From the NCBI GenBank assembly GCA_938005655.1, contig CALLNA010000073.1, positions 1 through 10,001 on the forward strand: a stretch of 10,001 nt of DNA, given 5' to 3'. The translations under genes were made by a program, and so were the position numbers. Under the pieces are notes generated by a model. That model was not told the origin of the DNA, did not search any database, and saw nothing but the letters and a program-made list of their open reading frames with translations. Numbering within the stretch: the first letter of the stretch is position 1; each line of letters begins with the position of its first letter. This stretch comes from an uncultured Novosphingobium sp. Its GTDB lineage: Bacteria > Pseudomonadota > Alphaproteobacteria > Sphingomonadales > Sphingomonadaceae. This document shows, piece after piece, positions 1 to 7,135 of this stretch.

Positions 1-1181
1 AGCCCGGTCTTGCCCTTGCCGACCACGCCGAGCGGGGTTCCGGCGGGGGCCAGGGCGATGGAATCCATGTTGAAGGCGGCGACGATCTGCTTGAGCGGCA
101 GCGGCGGGTTCTCGGCGAAGGCCTGGGCGCCGAGCAGGCCCAGCTCCTCGCCGGTCGTGGCGAGGAAATAGACGTCGCGGTCCATCTGCGGCGGACGCGA
201 GAGGCGGCGCGCCGTCTCGATCAGGGCGGCGACCCCGCTGGCGTTGTCGATCGCGCCGTTGCAGATCAGGTGCTCGGCGGGCGGCACGGCGCATTCGCCG
301 AAGTGGTCCCAATGGGCCAGGAACAGCACCGCGCCGGCCTCCGGATGGCGGCCGGGCAGCTTGCCGATCACGTTGTGGGTGCGGATCTTGGTCTCGGAGG
401 TCGTCGCTTCGAGGCTGACGGTGAAATCGAGCGTGCGCGAGGTGAAGTCGGGCCGGGCGGCGAGCTGCTCCAGGCCGGCGAGGGTCTGCCCGCCCCCGGC
501 CAGCAGGCGGGTCGCGACGTCGCGGGTGATGAAGGCCTCGAGATCGCCGCCGAGAGCGTCGCTGGCCAGGGCGTAGCCCGAGCGCTGCCGGTGCGCCTTG
601 ACGCTGTCGATCGTGCGGTCTGCGTCGAGCACCGTCACCACGGCCGAGGCCCCGGCGTCGATCAGCTCGTCCTGCCGCTTGCCGGTGCCCTCGGCGTCGT
701 CGAGCAGCAGCGCGACGCGCCCGGCGAGGTCCATCCGCGAGAGCGCCTTCACGTCCCCCTTGCCGACGAACAGCACCGGCGCGTCGCGCACCAGGCTGCG
801 CTTGCCCGAGGTGAGGACGAGGACCTGGCTCGCCGGCACCGGGATCGTGCGCCCGCGCCGGCTGAACTGGGCGGTCGAGGCCGCCGGCTCCCGCGCGACC
901 AGCACGACCGGCGCGAACCAGGCGTTGCCGGGGTCGTTGGTGCCCGAGACCAGGCCGATGTCGAAGAATTCGCGGCCGATGTAGCGCAGGGTCTTGGCCT
1001 CGCCCTCGGTGCCGGGGCGGCGGCCGTCGAACTCGTCGCTGGCCAGGACCTTGATGTGGTCGAGGAGCTGTGCTTCGAGCGCGGTGTCGCGACGCGTCGC
1101 GCCATTGACAGGCACGGCGAGCAACGCGGCGGCCAGCAGCGCCGTCGCGCATTGATTCGCCGCTCTCACGCCCCGTTTCAT
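1..1181 (-). CDS. Secreted M28-family zinc aminopeptidase (partial, C-terminus off the left edge)
   Basis: This is the N-terminal 393 residues of an exported metallopeptidase that likely trims peptides in the periplasm or outside the cell. Residues 1-28 form a signal peptide: MKRG, then a hydrophobic Ala/Leu stretch ending near VNGA. Residues about 130-200 resemble a PA-like insert, as in many M28 enzymes. The catalytic region is clear: HWDHFG (H290, D292), IDNASG (bridging D312), GEELG (E345 as catalytic base, E346 as ligand) and NMDS (D373). The last metal-binding His would lie beyond the window. The ATG at 1181 gives a complete signal peptide, although the sequence before it (GTTTTTGCGCGCG) has no good ribosome binding site. 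The gene lies 111 bp downstream of the hydroxybutyrate dehydrogenase on the same strand, so an operon is possible but unproven. The fold is confident; the substrate is unknown. Confidence 0.9.
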   Translation of the reverse strand, partial: MKRGVRAANQCATALLAAALLAVPVNGATRRDTALEAQLLDHIKVLASDEFDGRRPGTEGEAKTLRYIGREFFDIGLVSGTNDPGNAWFAPVVLVAREPAASTAQFSRRGRTIPVPASQVLVLTSGKRSLVRDAPVLFVGKGDVKALSRMDLAGRVALLLDDAEGTGKRQDELIDAGASAVVTVLDADRTIDSVKAHRQRSGYALASDALGGDLEAFITRDVATRLLAGGGQTLAGLEQLAARPDFTSRTLDFTVSLEATTSETKIRTHNVIGKLPGRHPEAGAVLFLAHWDHFGECAVPPAEHLICNGAIDNASGVAALIETARRLSRPPQMDRDVYFLATTGEELGLLGAQAFAENPPLPLKQIVAAFNMDSIALAPAGTPLGVVGKGKTG

Positions 1182-1292
1182 CGCGCGCAAAAACTACACC
1201 AAGCGGACCGGGCGGCAAGTGCCGGAAATTCCAAAAAGTCGAGAAATCTTAAGCAGGTGGCAGCAAGGTCACAGTGCCCCTCCGCCCACCGC

Positions 1293-2048
1293 TCAGGCGG
1301 CCGTCCAGCCCCCGTCCATGCTGATGTTCGCGCCGGTGATATTGGCCGCCGCGTCGCGGCAGAGGAACACCGCCAGCTCGCCGATGTCCTCGGGCTGGAC
1401 GAAGCGCTTGGTCGGCTGGCCGGCGAGCAGGACGTCCTCGATCACCTGCTCGCGGCTCAGCCCGCGCGCCTTCATCGTGTCGGGGATCTGGTTCTCGACC
1501 AGCGGCGTCCACACATAGCCAGGGCTGATGCAGTTGGCGGTGACGCCGAAGGTCGCCAGCTCCAGCGCCAGGGTCTTGGTCAGCCCGGCGAGGCCGTGCT
1601 TGGCCGAGACGTAGGCCGACTTGAACGGCGAGGCCGTCAGCGAATGGGCCGAGGCGGTGTTGATGATCCGCCCCCACCCCCGCCGCTTCATGTGCGGGAT
1701 CGCCAGCCGCGAGGCGTCGAAGGCGGCGGTCAGGTTGAGCGCGATGATCGTGTCCCACTTGTCAACCGGGAAGTCCTCGACCGGGGCGACGTGCTGCATC
1801 CCGGCGTTGTTGACCAGCACGTCGACTTCGCCCGCCCCGGCCATCAGCGCCTCGACGCCGGCGCGGTTGCCGAGGTCGGCGGCGACGTGCCGCGCCGACA
1901 GCTCCTCGCACAGCGCGGCGATCGCCCCGGCCTCGCCGAAGCCCGAGAGGACCAGCTCGGCCCCCTCCGCCCTGAGCGCCCGCGCGATGGCCAGGCCGAT
2001 GCCCGAGGTCGACCCGGTAACGAGGGCGCGCTTGCCGGAAAGGAACAT
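1293..2048 (-). CDS. bdhA: 3-hydroxybutyrate dehydrogenase (short-chain dehydrogenase/reductase)
   Basis: This cytosolic NAD-dependent enzyme likely interconverts 3-hydroxybutyrate and acetoacetate (EC 1.1.1.30) in polyhydroxybutyrate or ketone-body turnover. The 251-residue protein has the SDR motifs TGSTSGIG (11-18), NNAG (80-83), catalytic S133 and YVSAK (Y146, K150). It also carries the residues that mark hydroxybutyrate dehydrogenases within the family: Q85 (MQHVAP), H135 (SAHSL), K143 (FKSAY), Q187 (VENQIP), the QPTKRF segment (211-216) and a C-terminal GGW (W248). The ATG at 2048 is preceded by AGGAG with 7-nt spacing. The frame stays open upstream to 2426, but that stretch is antisense to the zinc peptidase gene and is not SDR-like. 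The gene diverges from that peptidase gene and precedes the M28 peptidase gene. Another SDR substrate is possible but less likely given the substrate-binding residues. Confidence 0.9.
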   Translation of the reverse strand: MFLSGKRALVTGSTSGIGLAIARALRAEGAELVLSGFGEAGAIAALCEELSARHVAADLGNRAGVEALMAGAGEVDVLVNNAGMQHVAPVEDFPVDKWDTIIALNLTAAFDASRLAIPHMKRRGWGRIINTASAHSLTASPFKSAYVSAKHGLAGLTKTLALELATFGVTANCISPGYVWTPLVENQIPDTMKARGLSREQVIEDVLLAGQPTKRFVQPEDIGELAVFLCRDAAANITGANISMDGGWTAA

Positions 2049-2118
2049 GCTGGACTCCTGAGGATTGCCGCCAAAGAACTTCTGCTGGTACTGACCTATG
2101 CAGCACGAGGGGTGATTC
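2049..2118. promoter_or_regulatory. Divergent intergenic region between bdhA and the zinc peptidase gene
   Basis: These 70 bp must hold the upstream ends of both divergent genes. Ribosome binding sites are visible at both edges: AGGAG before bdhA on the minus strand and ACGAGGGG before the peptidase. A TTGCCG at 2065-2070 on the plus strand could be a -35 box, but no convincing -10 follows at the right distance. I see no clear operator palindrome. Either the two genes share a compact promoter region, or one promoter lies inside the neighbouring coding sequence. Confidence 0.35.
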
Positions 2119-3009
2119 ATGAAGCTCGACGATTTCGATCCGGACAGCGTCAGCGTCGAGGACCAGGGCCGCGGCGGCGGCTTCAGCCTGCCGGGCGGGA
2201 TCGGCGGCGGCAAGCTCGGCTGCGGGACGATCGTGATCGCGGTCATCGCCGCGCTGGTCTTCGGGGTCGATCCCGGCCAGATGCTCGGCCAGCTCAGCCA
2301 GATGCAGGGCGGCCAGGAAGCCGCGCCGAGCCAGGGCCAGCCGCGCGGCGGCGGCACGGCCGAGGAGATCTGCCGGCTCAACCCCGCCCGGCTCGAAAGC
2401 TGCAACGCGCTGTCCTCGCTCAACAAGACCTGGGAGCCGATCTTCCGCGCCTCGAACGTGGCCTTCCGCCAGCCGAAGCTGGCCTTCTACGACCAGGCGG
2501 GCAGCTCCGGCTGCGGCGCGGCGCAAAGCGCGATGGGGCCGTTCTACTGCCCGACCGACCAGGGCATCTATCTCGACACCGATTTCTTCCGCCAGATGGA
2601 CCAGGAGCTGGGCGCGACCGGCCAGTTCGCCCGCGACTACGTGATCGCCCATGAATACGGCCACCACATCCAGAACCTGACCGGCATGTCCGACCAGGTC
2701 CGCAGCCTCCAGCAGCAGAACCCGAGCCAGGCCAACCAGCTTTCCGTCCGGCTGGAGCTTCAGGCCGATTGCTACGCCGGGGTCTGGGCCGCCAAGAACC
2801 GCGACCGGCTTGAGCCCGGCGACATGGAGAGCGGCCTCAACGCCGCCCACCAGATCGGCGACGACACCCTGATGAAGGCGGCGGGCCGCCGTCCGGTCGA
2901 GGCCGCCTTCACCCACGGCACCAGCGCCCAGCGGATGCAGTGGCTGCGCAAGGGCCTGGAAACCGGGAACGAGGACGCCTGCGACACCTTCGCCGACCTG
3001 CGGCGATAA
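2119..3009 (+). CDS. ypfJ: Membrane-anchored neutral zinc metallopeptidase (YpfJ family, Pfam Zn_peptidase)
   Basis: This 296-residue protein belongs to the YpfJ family of putative neutral zinc metallopeptidases. A Gly-rich cytoplasmic N-terminus (20-33, typical of the family) leads into one membrane segment (about 34-50, TIVIAVIAALVFG). The catalytic domain then lies outside the membrane. The zinc motif is HEYGHH (178-183: H178, H182, catalytic E179), with a downstream LELQADCYAG (E213, D217) that likely supplies the third ligand, as in other gluzincins. PFYCPTDQGIYLD (141-153) is another family signature. Cys residues at 85, 95, 132 and 144 could form disulfides outside the membrane. The ATG follows GAGG at short spacing. 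Length is normal for the family. Its physiological substrate is not established, and the neighbours do not suggest one. Confidence 0.92.
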   Translation: MKLDDFDPDSVSVEDQGRGGGFSLPGGIGGGKLGCGTIVIAVIAALVFGVDPGQMLGQLSQMQGGQEAAPSQGQPRGGGTAEEICRLNPARLESCNALSSLNKTWEPIFRASNVAFRQPKLAFYDQAGSSGCGAAQSAMGPFYCPTDQGIYLDTDFFRQMDQELGATGQFARDYVIAHEYGHHIQNLTGMSDQVRSLQQQNPSQANQLSVRLELQADCYAGVWAAKNRDRLEPGDMESGLNAAHQIGDDTLMKAAGRRPVEAAFTHGTSAQRMQWLRKGLETGNEDACDTFADLRR

Positions 3010-3201
3010 CCGGCGAATAGCGCTGTCCTACACGGGAGCGGTCTGTCATGGTGCGCGGCGATGGAACTGCATGCCGCAAGCGGGGTTGAGGGTCCGATCA
3101 CGACTGGACGACGCCAGCGCCCGTCCCGTCGCTGGAGAGCGAGGAGAAACCCGGTCTCCGGACTAAGTCGACTCGTGCCAACCAACCTGGAAGGAACCGC
3201 C

Positions 3202-3912
3202 ATGAATTTCTCGGTCGTCTCGCGCAGCGCCCTGCGCTCCGGCCTCCTGCTCGCCGCCGCCGGCCTTGCCGCCGCCACAGTCCCGGCCTCGGCCCAGCAG
3301 CGCCAGAACGAGACCCGCGCCGAGGAACCGGCGAAGGAGCCCGACAAGCCGATCACCCAGCAGGACGTCGGGGCGAAGGACGTCGCCCTCACCCCCTTGA
3401 GCGACCTCAATATCAAGCGGGGCGAGATCCCGCCGCTGCTGATCGCGGCGCAGGACGATCCCTACGACCTGACCGGGATGGCCCGCTGCCAGCAGATCGC
3501 CGCCGCGATCAGAGAGCTGGACGCCGTGCTCGGCGACGATATCGACATTCCCCAGGAGAGCCGCCAGCGCATCAGCGCGGGCCGCGCCGCGCAGGAGGCG
3601 CTCGGCTCGTTCATCCCGTTCCGCGGGCTGATCCGCGAGGTCTCCGGCGCCAATGCCCAGCAGCGCAAGATCCAGACGGCGATCCTTGCCGGCACGGCAC
3701 GGCGCTCGTTCCTCAAGGGTATCGGCCAGCAGCGCGGCTGCCGCTATCCGGCGCGCTCGACGACCCCGCAGATCCTGGCCCAGCTCGAGGCCGAAGCCGA
3801 TGCGGCGCAGCGTGCCCGGAACCAGCCGCAACCGGCGCAACAGCCGGCGCGCGGCCAGTACGGCAAGCCCCGCACCGTCGCCCAGCCCGTCGTCCAGCCG
3901 ACCCGCCGCTGA
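3202..3912 (+). CDS. Secreted protein of unknown function with two conserved-looking cysteines
   Basis: I do not recognise a named family. The 236-residue protein has a clear Sec signal peptide (LLLAAAGLAAATVPASA, cleavage after A31 before QQ), then a charged, Gln/Glu-rich linker (32-60). A more ordered core follows (about 85-182), with a C-terminal Gln/Pro/Arg-rich tail (205-236) that is probably disordered. The core holds two cysteines, C96 (MARCQQIA) and C180 (QQRGCRYP), which could pair in the periplasm. Between them lies IPFRGLIREVSGA (138-150), a Gly-containing amphipathic stretch that looks like the most conserved part. Proteins with this layout occur in sphingomonads as hypothetical proteins, from memory. 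The ATG at 3202 follows GGAAGGAA. An open frame from 3061 exists but would bury the signal peptide. The stop is 13 nt before the FMN enzyme start, so co-transcription is likely. Confidence 0.8.
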   Translation: MNFSVVSRSALRSGLLLAAAGLAAATVPASAQQRQNETRAEEPAKEPDKPITQQDVGAKDVALTPLSDLNIKRGEIPPLLIAAQDDPYDLTGMARCQQIAAAIRELDAVLGDDIDIPQESRQRISAGRAAQEALGSFIPFRGLIREVSGANAQQRKIQTAILAGTARRSFLKGIGQQRGCRYPARSTTPQILAQLEAEADAAQRARNQPQPAQQPARGQYGKPRTVAQPVVQPTRR

Positions 3913-3925
3913 GCCGCCGCCGTCC

Positions 3926-5074
3926 GTGAAGCTGAGCGACTGCCACAACATCGCCGATTTCCGCGAGCTGGCCCGGCGCCGCCTGCCCTGGCCAGTGTTC
4001 GACTATATCGACGGCGCGGCCGACGACGAGCTGACCAAGGCCCGCAACACCGCCGCCTTCGCGGACTGCGACCTCGTGCCCGACGTCCTCGCCGGCGCCG
4101 CCGAGATCGACACTTCGCTCACCATCCTCGGCCGCAGAAGCGCGCTGCCGCTGATCCTCTCGCCCACCGCGCTCCAGCGCGTGTTCCACTGGCAGGGGGA
4201 GCGCGCCGTGGCCAGGGCGGCGGAGAAGTTCGGGCTGTGGTTCGGCATCTCCAGCCTCGCCACGGTCAGCATCGAGGAGGTGGGGGCCATGGTCTCCACC
4301 CCCAAGCTGTTCCAGTTCTACTACCACAAGGACAAGGGGCTGAACCGCTCGATGATCGAGCGCTGCCGGGCGGCGAAGTTCGACGCGATCGCGCTGACCG
4401 TCGACACGATCGTCTCGGGCAAGCGCGAGCGCTGCGCGCGCAGCGGCTTCACCTCGCCACCGCGCTTCACGCCGAGTTCGGCCCTGTCCTATGCGCTCAA
4501 GCCGCGCTGGGCGCTGGACTACGTGTTCCGCGAGAAGTTCAGCCTGCCCAACCTCGACACCCACGTCGCCGAAGGCACCGGCGAGGCGGTATCGATCGCC
4601 GGCTACTTCAACACGATGCTCGACCCGACGATGGACTGGAAGGCGGCCGAGCGGATCCGCGACGACTGGGGCGGCACGTTCGCCCTCAAGGGCGTGATGA
4701 GCGCCGCCGACGCCCGCCGCGCCGCGGACATGGGCTTCGACGCGATCATGATCTCCAACCACGGCGGCCGCCAGCTCGACGGCAGCCGCGCGCCCTTCGA
4801 CCAGCTTCGCGAGATCGTCGATGCGGTCGGCGGGCGGATCGAGATCATCTGCGACGGCGGCGTGCGGCGCGGGACCCATGTGCTCAAGGCCCTGGCCGCG
4901 GGCGCGAGCTGCGCGTCGGGCGGGCGGCTCTACCTCTACGCCCTCGCCGCGGCCGGCCAGGCGGGGGTCGAGCGCGCCATCGCCCTGCTCAAGGACGAGA
5001 TCGAGCGCGGGATGCGCCTGATGGGCGTGACCCGCGTCGATCAACTCACTCCCGACCGGCTGCGGTGGCGGTGA
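3926..5074 (+). CDS. lldD: FMN-dependent alpha-hydroxy-acid oxidising enzyme (L-lactate dehydrogenase LldD / glycolate oxidase family)
   Basis: This 382-residue TIM-barrel flavoenzyme oxidises a 2-hydroxy acid, most likely L-lactate, to the 2-keto acid at a bound FMN. Members of this type usually pass electrons to the respiratory chain rather than to oxygen. Visible family residues are YIDGAADDE (27-35), the FMN-binding Q130 and active-site Y132 in FQFYYHKD, D160 (LTVDT), K255 contacting the flavin (LKGV), and the catalytic H279 with substrate-binding R282 in SNHGGRQLDG. Phosphate-binding CDGGVRRG (309-316) and GGR (332-334) follow. GTG at 3926 is chosen because homologues begin with KLSDCHNIAD at this point. 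No ATG lies nearby and the ribosome binding site is poor, so translation may depend on the gene ending 13 nt upstream. The frame stays open back to 3653, but that part overlaps the preceding gene and is a shadow. Lactate itself is inferred; mandelate or glycolate are alternatives. Confidence 0.9.
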   Translation: MKLSDCHNIADFRELARRRLPWPVFDYIDGAADDELTKARNTAAFADCDLVPDVLAGAAEIDTSLTILGRRSALPLILSPTALQRVFHWQGERAVARAAEKFGLWFGISSLATVSIEEVGAMVSTPKLFQFYYHKDKGLNRSMIERCRAAKFDAIALTVDTIVSGKRERCARSGFTSPPRFTPSSALSYALKPRWALDYVFREKFSLPNLDTHVAEGTGEAVSIAGYFNTMLDPTMDWKAAERIRDDWGGTFALKGVMSAADARRAADMGFDAIMISNHGGRQLDGSRAPFDQLREIVDAVGGRIEIICDGGVRRGTHVLKALAAGASCASGGRLYLYALAAAGQAGVERAIALLKDEIERGMRLMGVTRVDQLTPDRLRWR

Positions 5075-5083
5075 TCGCGGGAA

Positions 5084-5107
5084 ATCCTCCCCCCTGAGGG
5101 GGAGGAT
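5084..5107. repeat. Short perfect palindrome (10-bp arms), possible terminator or dispersed small repeat
   Basis: ATCCTCCCCC (5084-5093) pairs perfectly with GGGGGAGGAT (5098-5107) around a CTGA loop, 9 bp after the FMN enzyme stop. The stem is strong but no T tract follows on either strand, so it is not a classic intrinsic terminator. Palindromes of this CTCCCCC/GGGGGAG form are, from memory, scattered between genes in sphingomonads. It may stabilise or end the upstream transcript. Confidence 0.7.
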
Positions 5108-5206
5108 CGAGGGCGCCGGAACGCCCCGCATCTTCCCTTCCTTGGCGATCTTCCCTAGCATCCCCGCCAACAAGGGCACAAAAACGAACAAGGAGCGGAC
5201 ACAACC

Positions 5207-5533
5207 ATGCAGGTCATTCGCACGATCGTCTGGGTGGTGATCACCGCGCTACTGGTGGGGTTCATCGCGATGAACTGGAACCGGGCGCCGGTGAACTTCT
5301 GGCCGCTGTCCGACAGCTACCTGCATTTCGACTGGCCGGTGGGGATCATCGCCCTCGCCTTCTTCCTGCTCGGCCTGGTGCCGATGTGGCTGATCAACCT
5401 GATCGGCCGCTGGCGCTATTCGCGCCGGATCAACGCGCTGGAGAACTCCGTCCGCGCCGTGACGCCGCAGCCGCCGCTGGCGACCGCAACGCAGCTTGAC
5501 GCCGCCGCATCCGATACGCCATCGGCCGATTGA
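5207..5533 (+). CDS. lapA: LapA-domain (DUF1049) inner-membrane protein
   Basis: This 108-residue protein has two membrane helices (about 4-22 and 44-66) joined by a short loop with the family pattern NWNRAPVNFWPL. After them come a basic cytoplasmic stretch (RWRYSRRINALEN, 68-80) and a polar tail. It matches the lipopolysaccharide-assembly-protein-A-like domain family. In E. coli, LapA works with LapB in controlling LPS assembly. No lapB is visible here, and alphaproteobacterial members are only domain-level relatives. The ATG at 5207 follows AAGGAG with 11-nt spacing. The stop overlaps the pyrF start by one base (TGATG), so the two are translationally coupled. A lapA-like gene near pyrimidine and tryptophan genes is, from memory, common in sphingomonads and supports the placement. 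Confidence 0.9.
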   Translation: MQVIRTIVWVVITALLVGFIAMNWNRAPVNFWPLSDSYLHFDWPVGIIALAFFLLGLVPMWLINLIGRWRYSRRINALENSVRAVTPQPPLATATQLDAAASDTPSAD

Positions 5534-6216
5534 TGCACCACAACCCGATTTACCTTGCCGTCGACGTTCCCCGCCTCGACGCCGCCGAAGCCCTCGCCCG
5601 CAAGGTCAAGGAGCACGTCGGCGGCCTGAAGCTCGGGCTGGAGTTCTTCTGCGCCCACGGCCACCACGGCGTGCACGAGATGGCCAAGCTCGGCCTGCCG
5701 ATCTTCCTCGACCTCAAGCTGCACGACATCCCCAACACCGTCGCCGCGGCGATGCAGTCGCTCCACGTGCTGGAGCCGGCGATCGTCACGGTCCACGCCT
5801 CGGGCGGGCGGGCGATGATGGAGGATGCCAAGGCCGCCGCGGGCGAGAACTGCAAGGTGGTCGCGGTCACGGTCCTGACCAGCCTCGACGAGCGCGATCT
5901 CGCCCGCGCCGGGGTCTCCGGCACGCCCCACGACCAGGCGCTGCGCCTGGCCGAGCTGGCAGAGGCGGCCGGGCTCGACGGGATCGTCTGCTCGGGCCAC
6001 GAGGTCGCGGCGATCCACCGGCAATGGCGCAACGGCTTCTTCGTCGTCCCCGGCCTGCGGCCCGCCACGGGTACCGAGGGCAACGGCGACCAGAAGCGCA
6101 CCGTCACCCCGCGCGAGGCGCGCGACGGCGGCGCCAGCGTCTTGGTGATCGGCCGCCCGATCAGCCGCGCCGACGATCCCGTCGCCGCCGTCCGGGCGAT
6201 CGAGGCGACGCTGTAG
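5533..6216 (+). CDS. pyrF: Orotidine 5'-phosphate decarboxylase
   Basis: PyrF converts orotidine 5'-phosphate to UMP, the last step of de novo pyrimidine synthesis (EC 4.1.1.23), in the cytosol. The 227-residue length is normal. The catalytic network is intact: D11 (AVDVP), K33 (GLKLGLE) and the D60-x-K62-x-x-D65 signature in FLDLKLHDIPNT. The phosphate and base contacts are present at PGLRPA (173-178), GDQKR (185-189) and IGRPI (206-210). The ATG at 5533 overlaps the lapA stop in TGATG. An in-frame TTG three bases earlier is less likely because the ATG gives the typical N-terminus and coupling explains initiation without its own strong ribosome binding site. Confidence 0.97.
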   Translation: MHHNPIYLAVDVPRLDAAEALARKVKEHVGGLKLGLEFFCAHGHHGVHEMAKLGLPIFLDLKLHDIPNTVAAAMQSLHVLEPAIVTVHASGGRAMMEDAKAAAGENCKVVAVTVLTSLDERDLARAGVSGTPHDQALRLAELAEAAGLDGIVCSGHEVAAIHRQWRNGFFVVPGLRPATGTEGNGDQKRTVTPREARDGGASVLVIGRPISRADDPVAAVRAIEATL

Positions 6217-6243
6217 TTCACCTTCCCGGGGAGAAAGCTGAAC
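6216..6243 (+). terminator. Weak imperfect hairpin after pyrF
   Basis: GTTCA (6216-6220) pairs with TGAAC (6239-6243), and CTT (6222-6224) pairs with AAG (6235-6237) inside, with mismatches between. The hairpin begins at the last base of the pyrF stop codon and has no T tract. It might mark the 3' end of the lapA-pyrF transcript, but pairing is modest and could be chance in G+C-rich DNA. Confidence 0.25.
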
Positions 6244-6320
6244 GGGAGGGCGATTTCGCGTTCAGGGCGTTTCAAGCTGGAGCCGGGCATTCGCACGGCG
6301 ACTTGAAGGAGAACCTTTCC

Positions 6321-7076
6321 ATGAAGCACCTCGCTCCGCTTGCCCTCGGCCCGGCCCTGCTCGCCGCCGCCCTGATCCCCACCGCCGCCTCGGCGCAGCA
6401 GGCGGACGGCCCCGCCCTGGCGCCCGGCAGCACCCTGCTGACCGTCAATGCCGAGGGCCACGCCACCCGCGCGCCCGACCTCGCCGTGTTCAGCGCGGGC
6501 GTCGCCAGCACCGGCGCGACCGCGGGCGCGGCGCTCGCCGCCAACGCCGCCGACATGAACCGCGTGATCGCCGCGCTGAAGCGGGCCGGCGTCGCCGATC
6601 GCGACATCCAGACCAGCAACCTCAGCCTCAATCCGGTCTATGCCGAGCCGCCCCGCCTGCCGAGCGGCGCGGTCGAGCAGGGGCCGCCGCGGATCACCGG
6701 CTACCAGGCCAGCAACACCGTGACCGTCAAGCAGCGCAACCTGGGCGAGTTCGGCAAGGTGATCGACACCCTGGTCGCGGCCGGGGCGAACCAGGTCAAC
6801 GGACCGAGCTTCCAGGTCGACGACAGCGACGCGGCCACCGACGAGGCGCGGGTCGACGCCGTGCGCAAGGCCCGCCAGCGCGCCGAGCTCTACGCCCGCG
6901 CGGCGGGCATGAAGATCGTGCGTATCCTGACCCTGACCGAGACCGGCGGCCATGCCCCGCCCGTGCCGATGTACCGCATGGCCATGGCCGACGCCGCCGC
7001 CGCGCCGACCCCGATGGCTCCGGGCGAGGTGGCGCTCAACGTCAACGTCTCGGTCCAGTTCGAGCTGGCGCCCTAG
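6321..7076 (+). CDS. Periplasmic SIMPL-domain protein (DUF541)
   Basis: This 251-residue exported protein belongs to the SIMPL domain family. It has a signal peptide (1-25, cleavage TAASA|QQ) and then one SIMPL domain. Family features are the opening strand TLLTVNAEGHATRAPDLAVFS, the segment RDIQTSNLSLNPVY (about 96-109), the central ITGYQASNTVTVKQRNL, the AGANQVNGPSF segment, and the C-terminal ALNVNVSVQFEL strand. Members form ring-like periplasmic or surface assemblies (BP26 of Brucella, YggE of E. coli). Their molecular role is unclear, though YggE is linked to oxidative stress. The ATG at 6321 follows AAGGAG (6306-6311). The frame is open upstream into pyrF but that is a shadow. The gene sits between pyrF and trpF, 104 bp after pyrF, with no obvious metabolic tie. 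Confidence 0.92.
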   Translation: MKHLAPLALGPALLAAALIPTAASAQQADGPALAPGSTLLTVNAEGHATRAPDLAVFSAGVASTGATAGAALAANAADMNRVIAALKRAGVADRDIQTSNLSLNPVYAEPPRLPSGAVEQGPPRITGYQASNTVTVKQRNLGEFGKVIDTLVAAGANQVNGPSFQVDDSDAATDEARVDAVRKARQRAELYARAAGMKIVRILTLTETGGHAPPVPMYRMAMADAAAAPTPMAPGEVALNVNVSVQFELAP

Positions 7077-7105
7077 GCTCCGCCCTGCTCAGACCGGCCT
7101 TGACC

Positions 7106-7135
7106 TGCGCGGGGAGGCCACTACCTCCCCGCGCA
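7106..7135 (+). promoter_or_regulatory. Perfect 12-bp hairpin abutting the trpF start codon
   Basis: TGCGCGGGGAGG (7106-7117) is perfectly complementary to CCTCCCCGCGCA (7124-7135) with a six-base loop CCACTA. The last base of the right arm is the A of the trpF ATG. The only ribosome-binding-like sequence (GGGGAGG, 7111-7117) lies in the left arm, 17 nt from the ATG. If the stem forms in mRNA, both that sequence and the edge of the start codon are paired. It may control trpF translation, or act as a 3' hairpin for the SIMPL gene whose stop is 29 bp upstream. No T tract follows. Confidence 0.6.

Noticed and set aside
270..2654. A 794-codon plus-strand open frame
   Set aside because: It runs antisense to the M28 peptidase and hydroxybutyrate dehydrogenase genes and then through the zinc peptidase gene in another frame. 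Its translation is Arg/Gly/Ala-rich with no family motif. It is a shadow of high third-position G+C.
3061..3201. Upstream in-frame extension (47 codons) of the unknown secreted protein
   Set aside because: It would place a charged, unrelated stretch before an obvious signal peptide. The ATG at 3202 has a GGAAGGAA ribosome binding site.
3010..3201. 192-bp gap after the zinc peptidase gene
   Set aside because: Inspected for a small gene, RNA or terminator. It shows only a 6-bp CCAGCG/CGCTGG inverted repeat and the 8-bp palindrome AGTCGACT, too little to call a feature.
5130..5161. Direct repeat ATCTTCCCT at 5130-5138 and 5148-5156, with TAGCAT at 5156 as a possible -10 box before lapA
   Set aside because: Only nine bases repeated twice. 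The matching -35 (TTCCCT, 17-bp spacer) is far from consensus, so neither an operator nor a promoter can be supported.
3713..5191. A 492-codon minus-strand open frame opposite the FMN enzyme
   Set aside because: It is low in complexity and lacks motifs, while the opposite strand encodes a full flavoenzyme with all active-site residues.
5550..6953. A 467-codon minus-strand open frame opposite pyrF and the SIMPL gene
   Set aside because: Both plus-strand genes have intact family motifs, and the antisense product has none.
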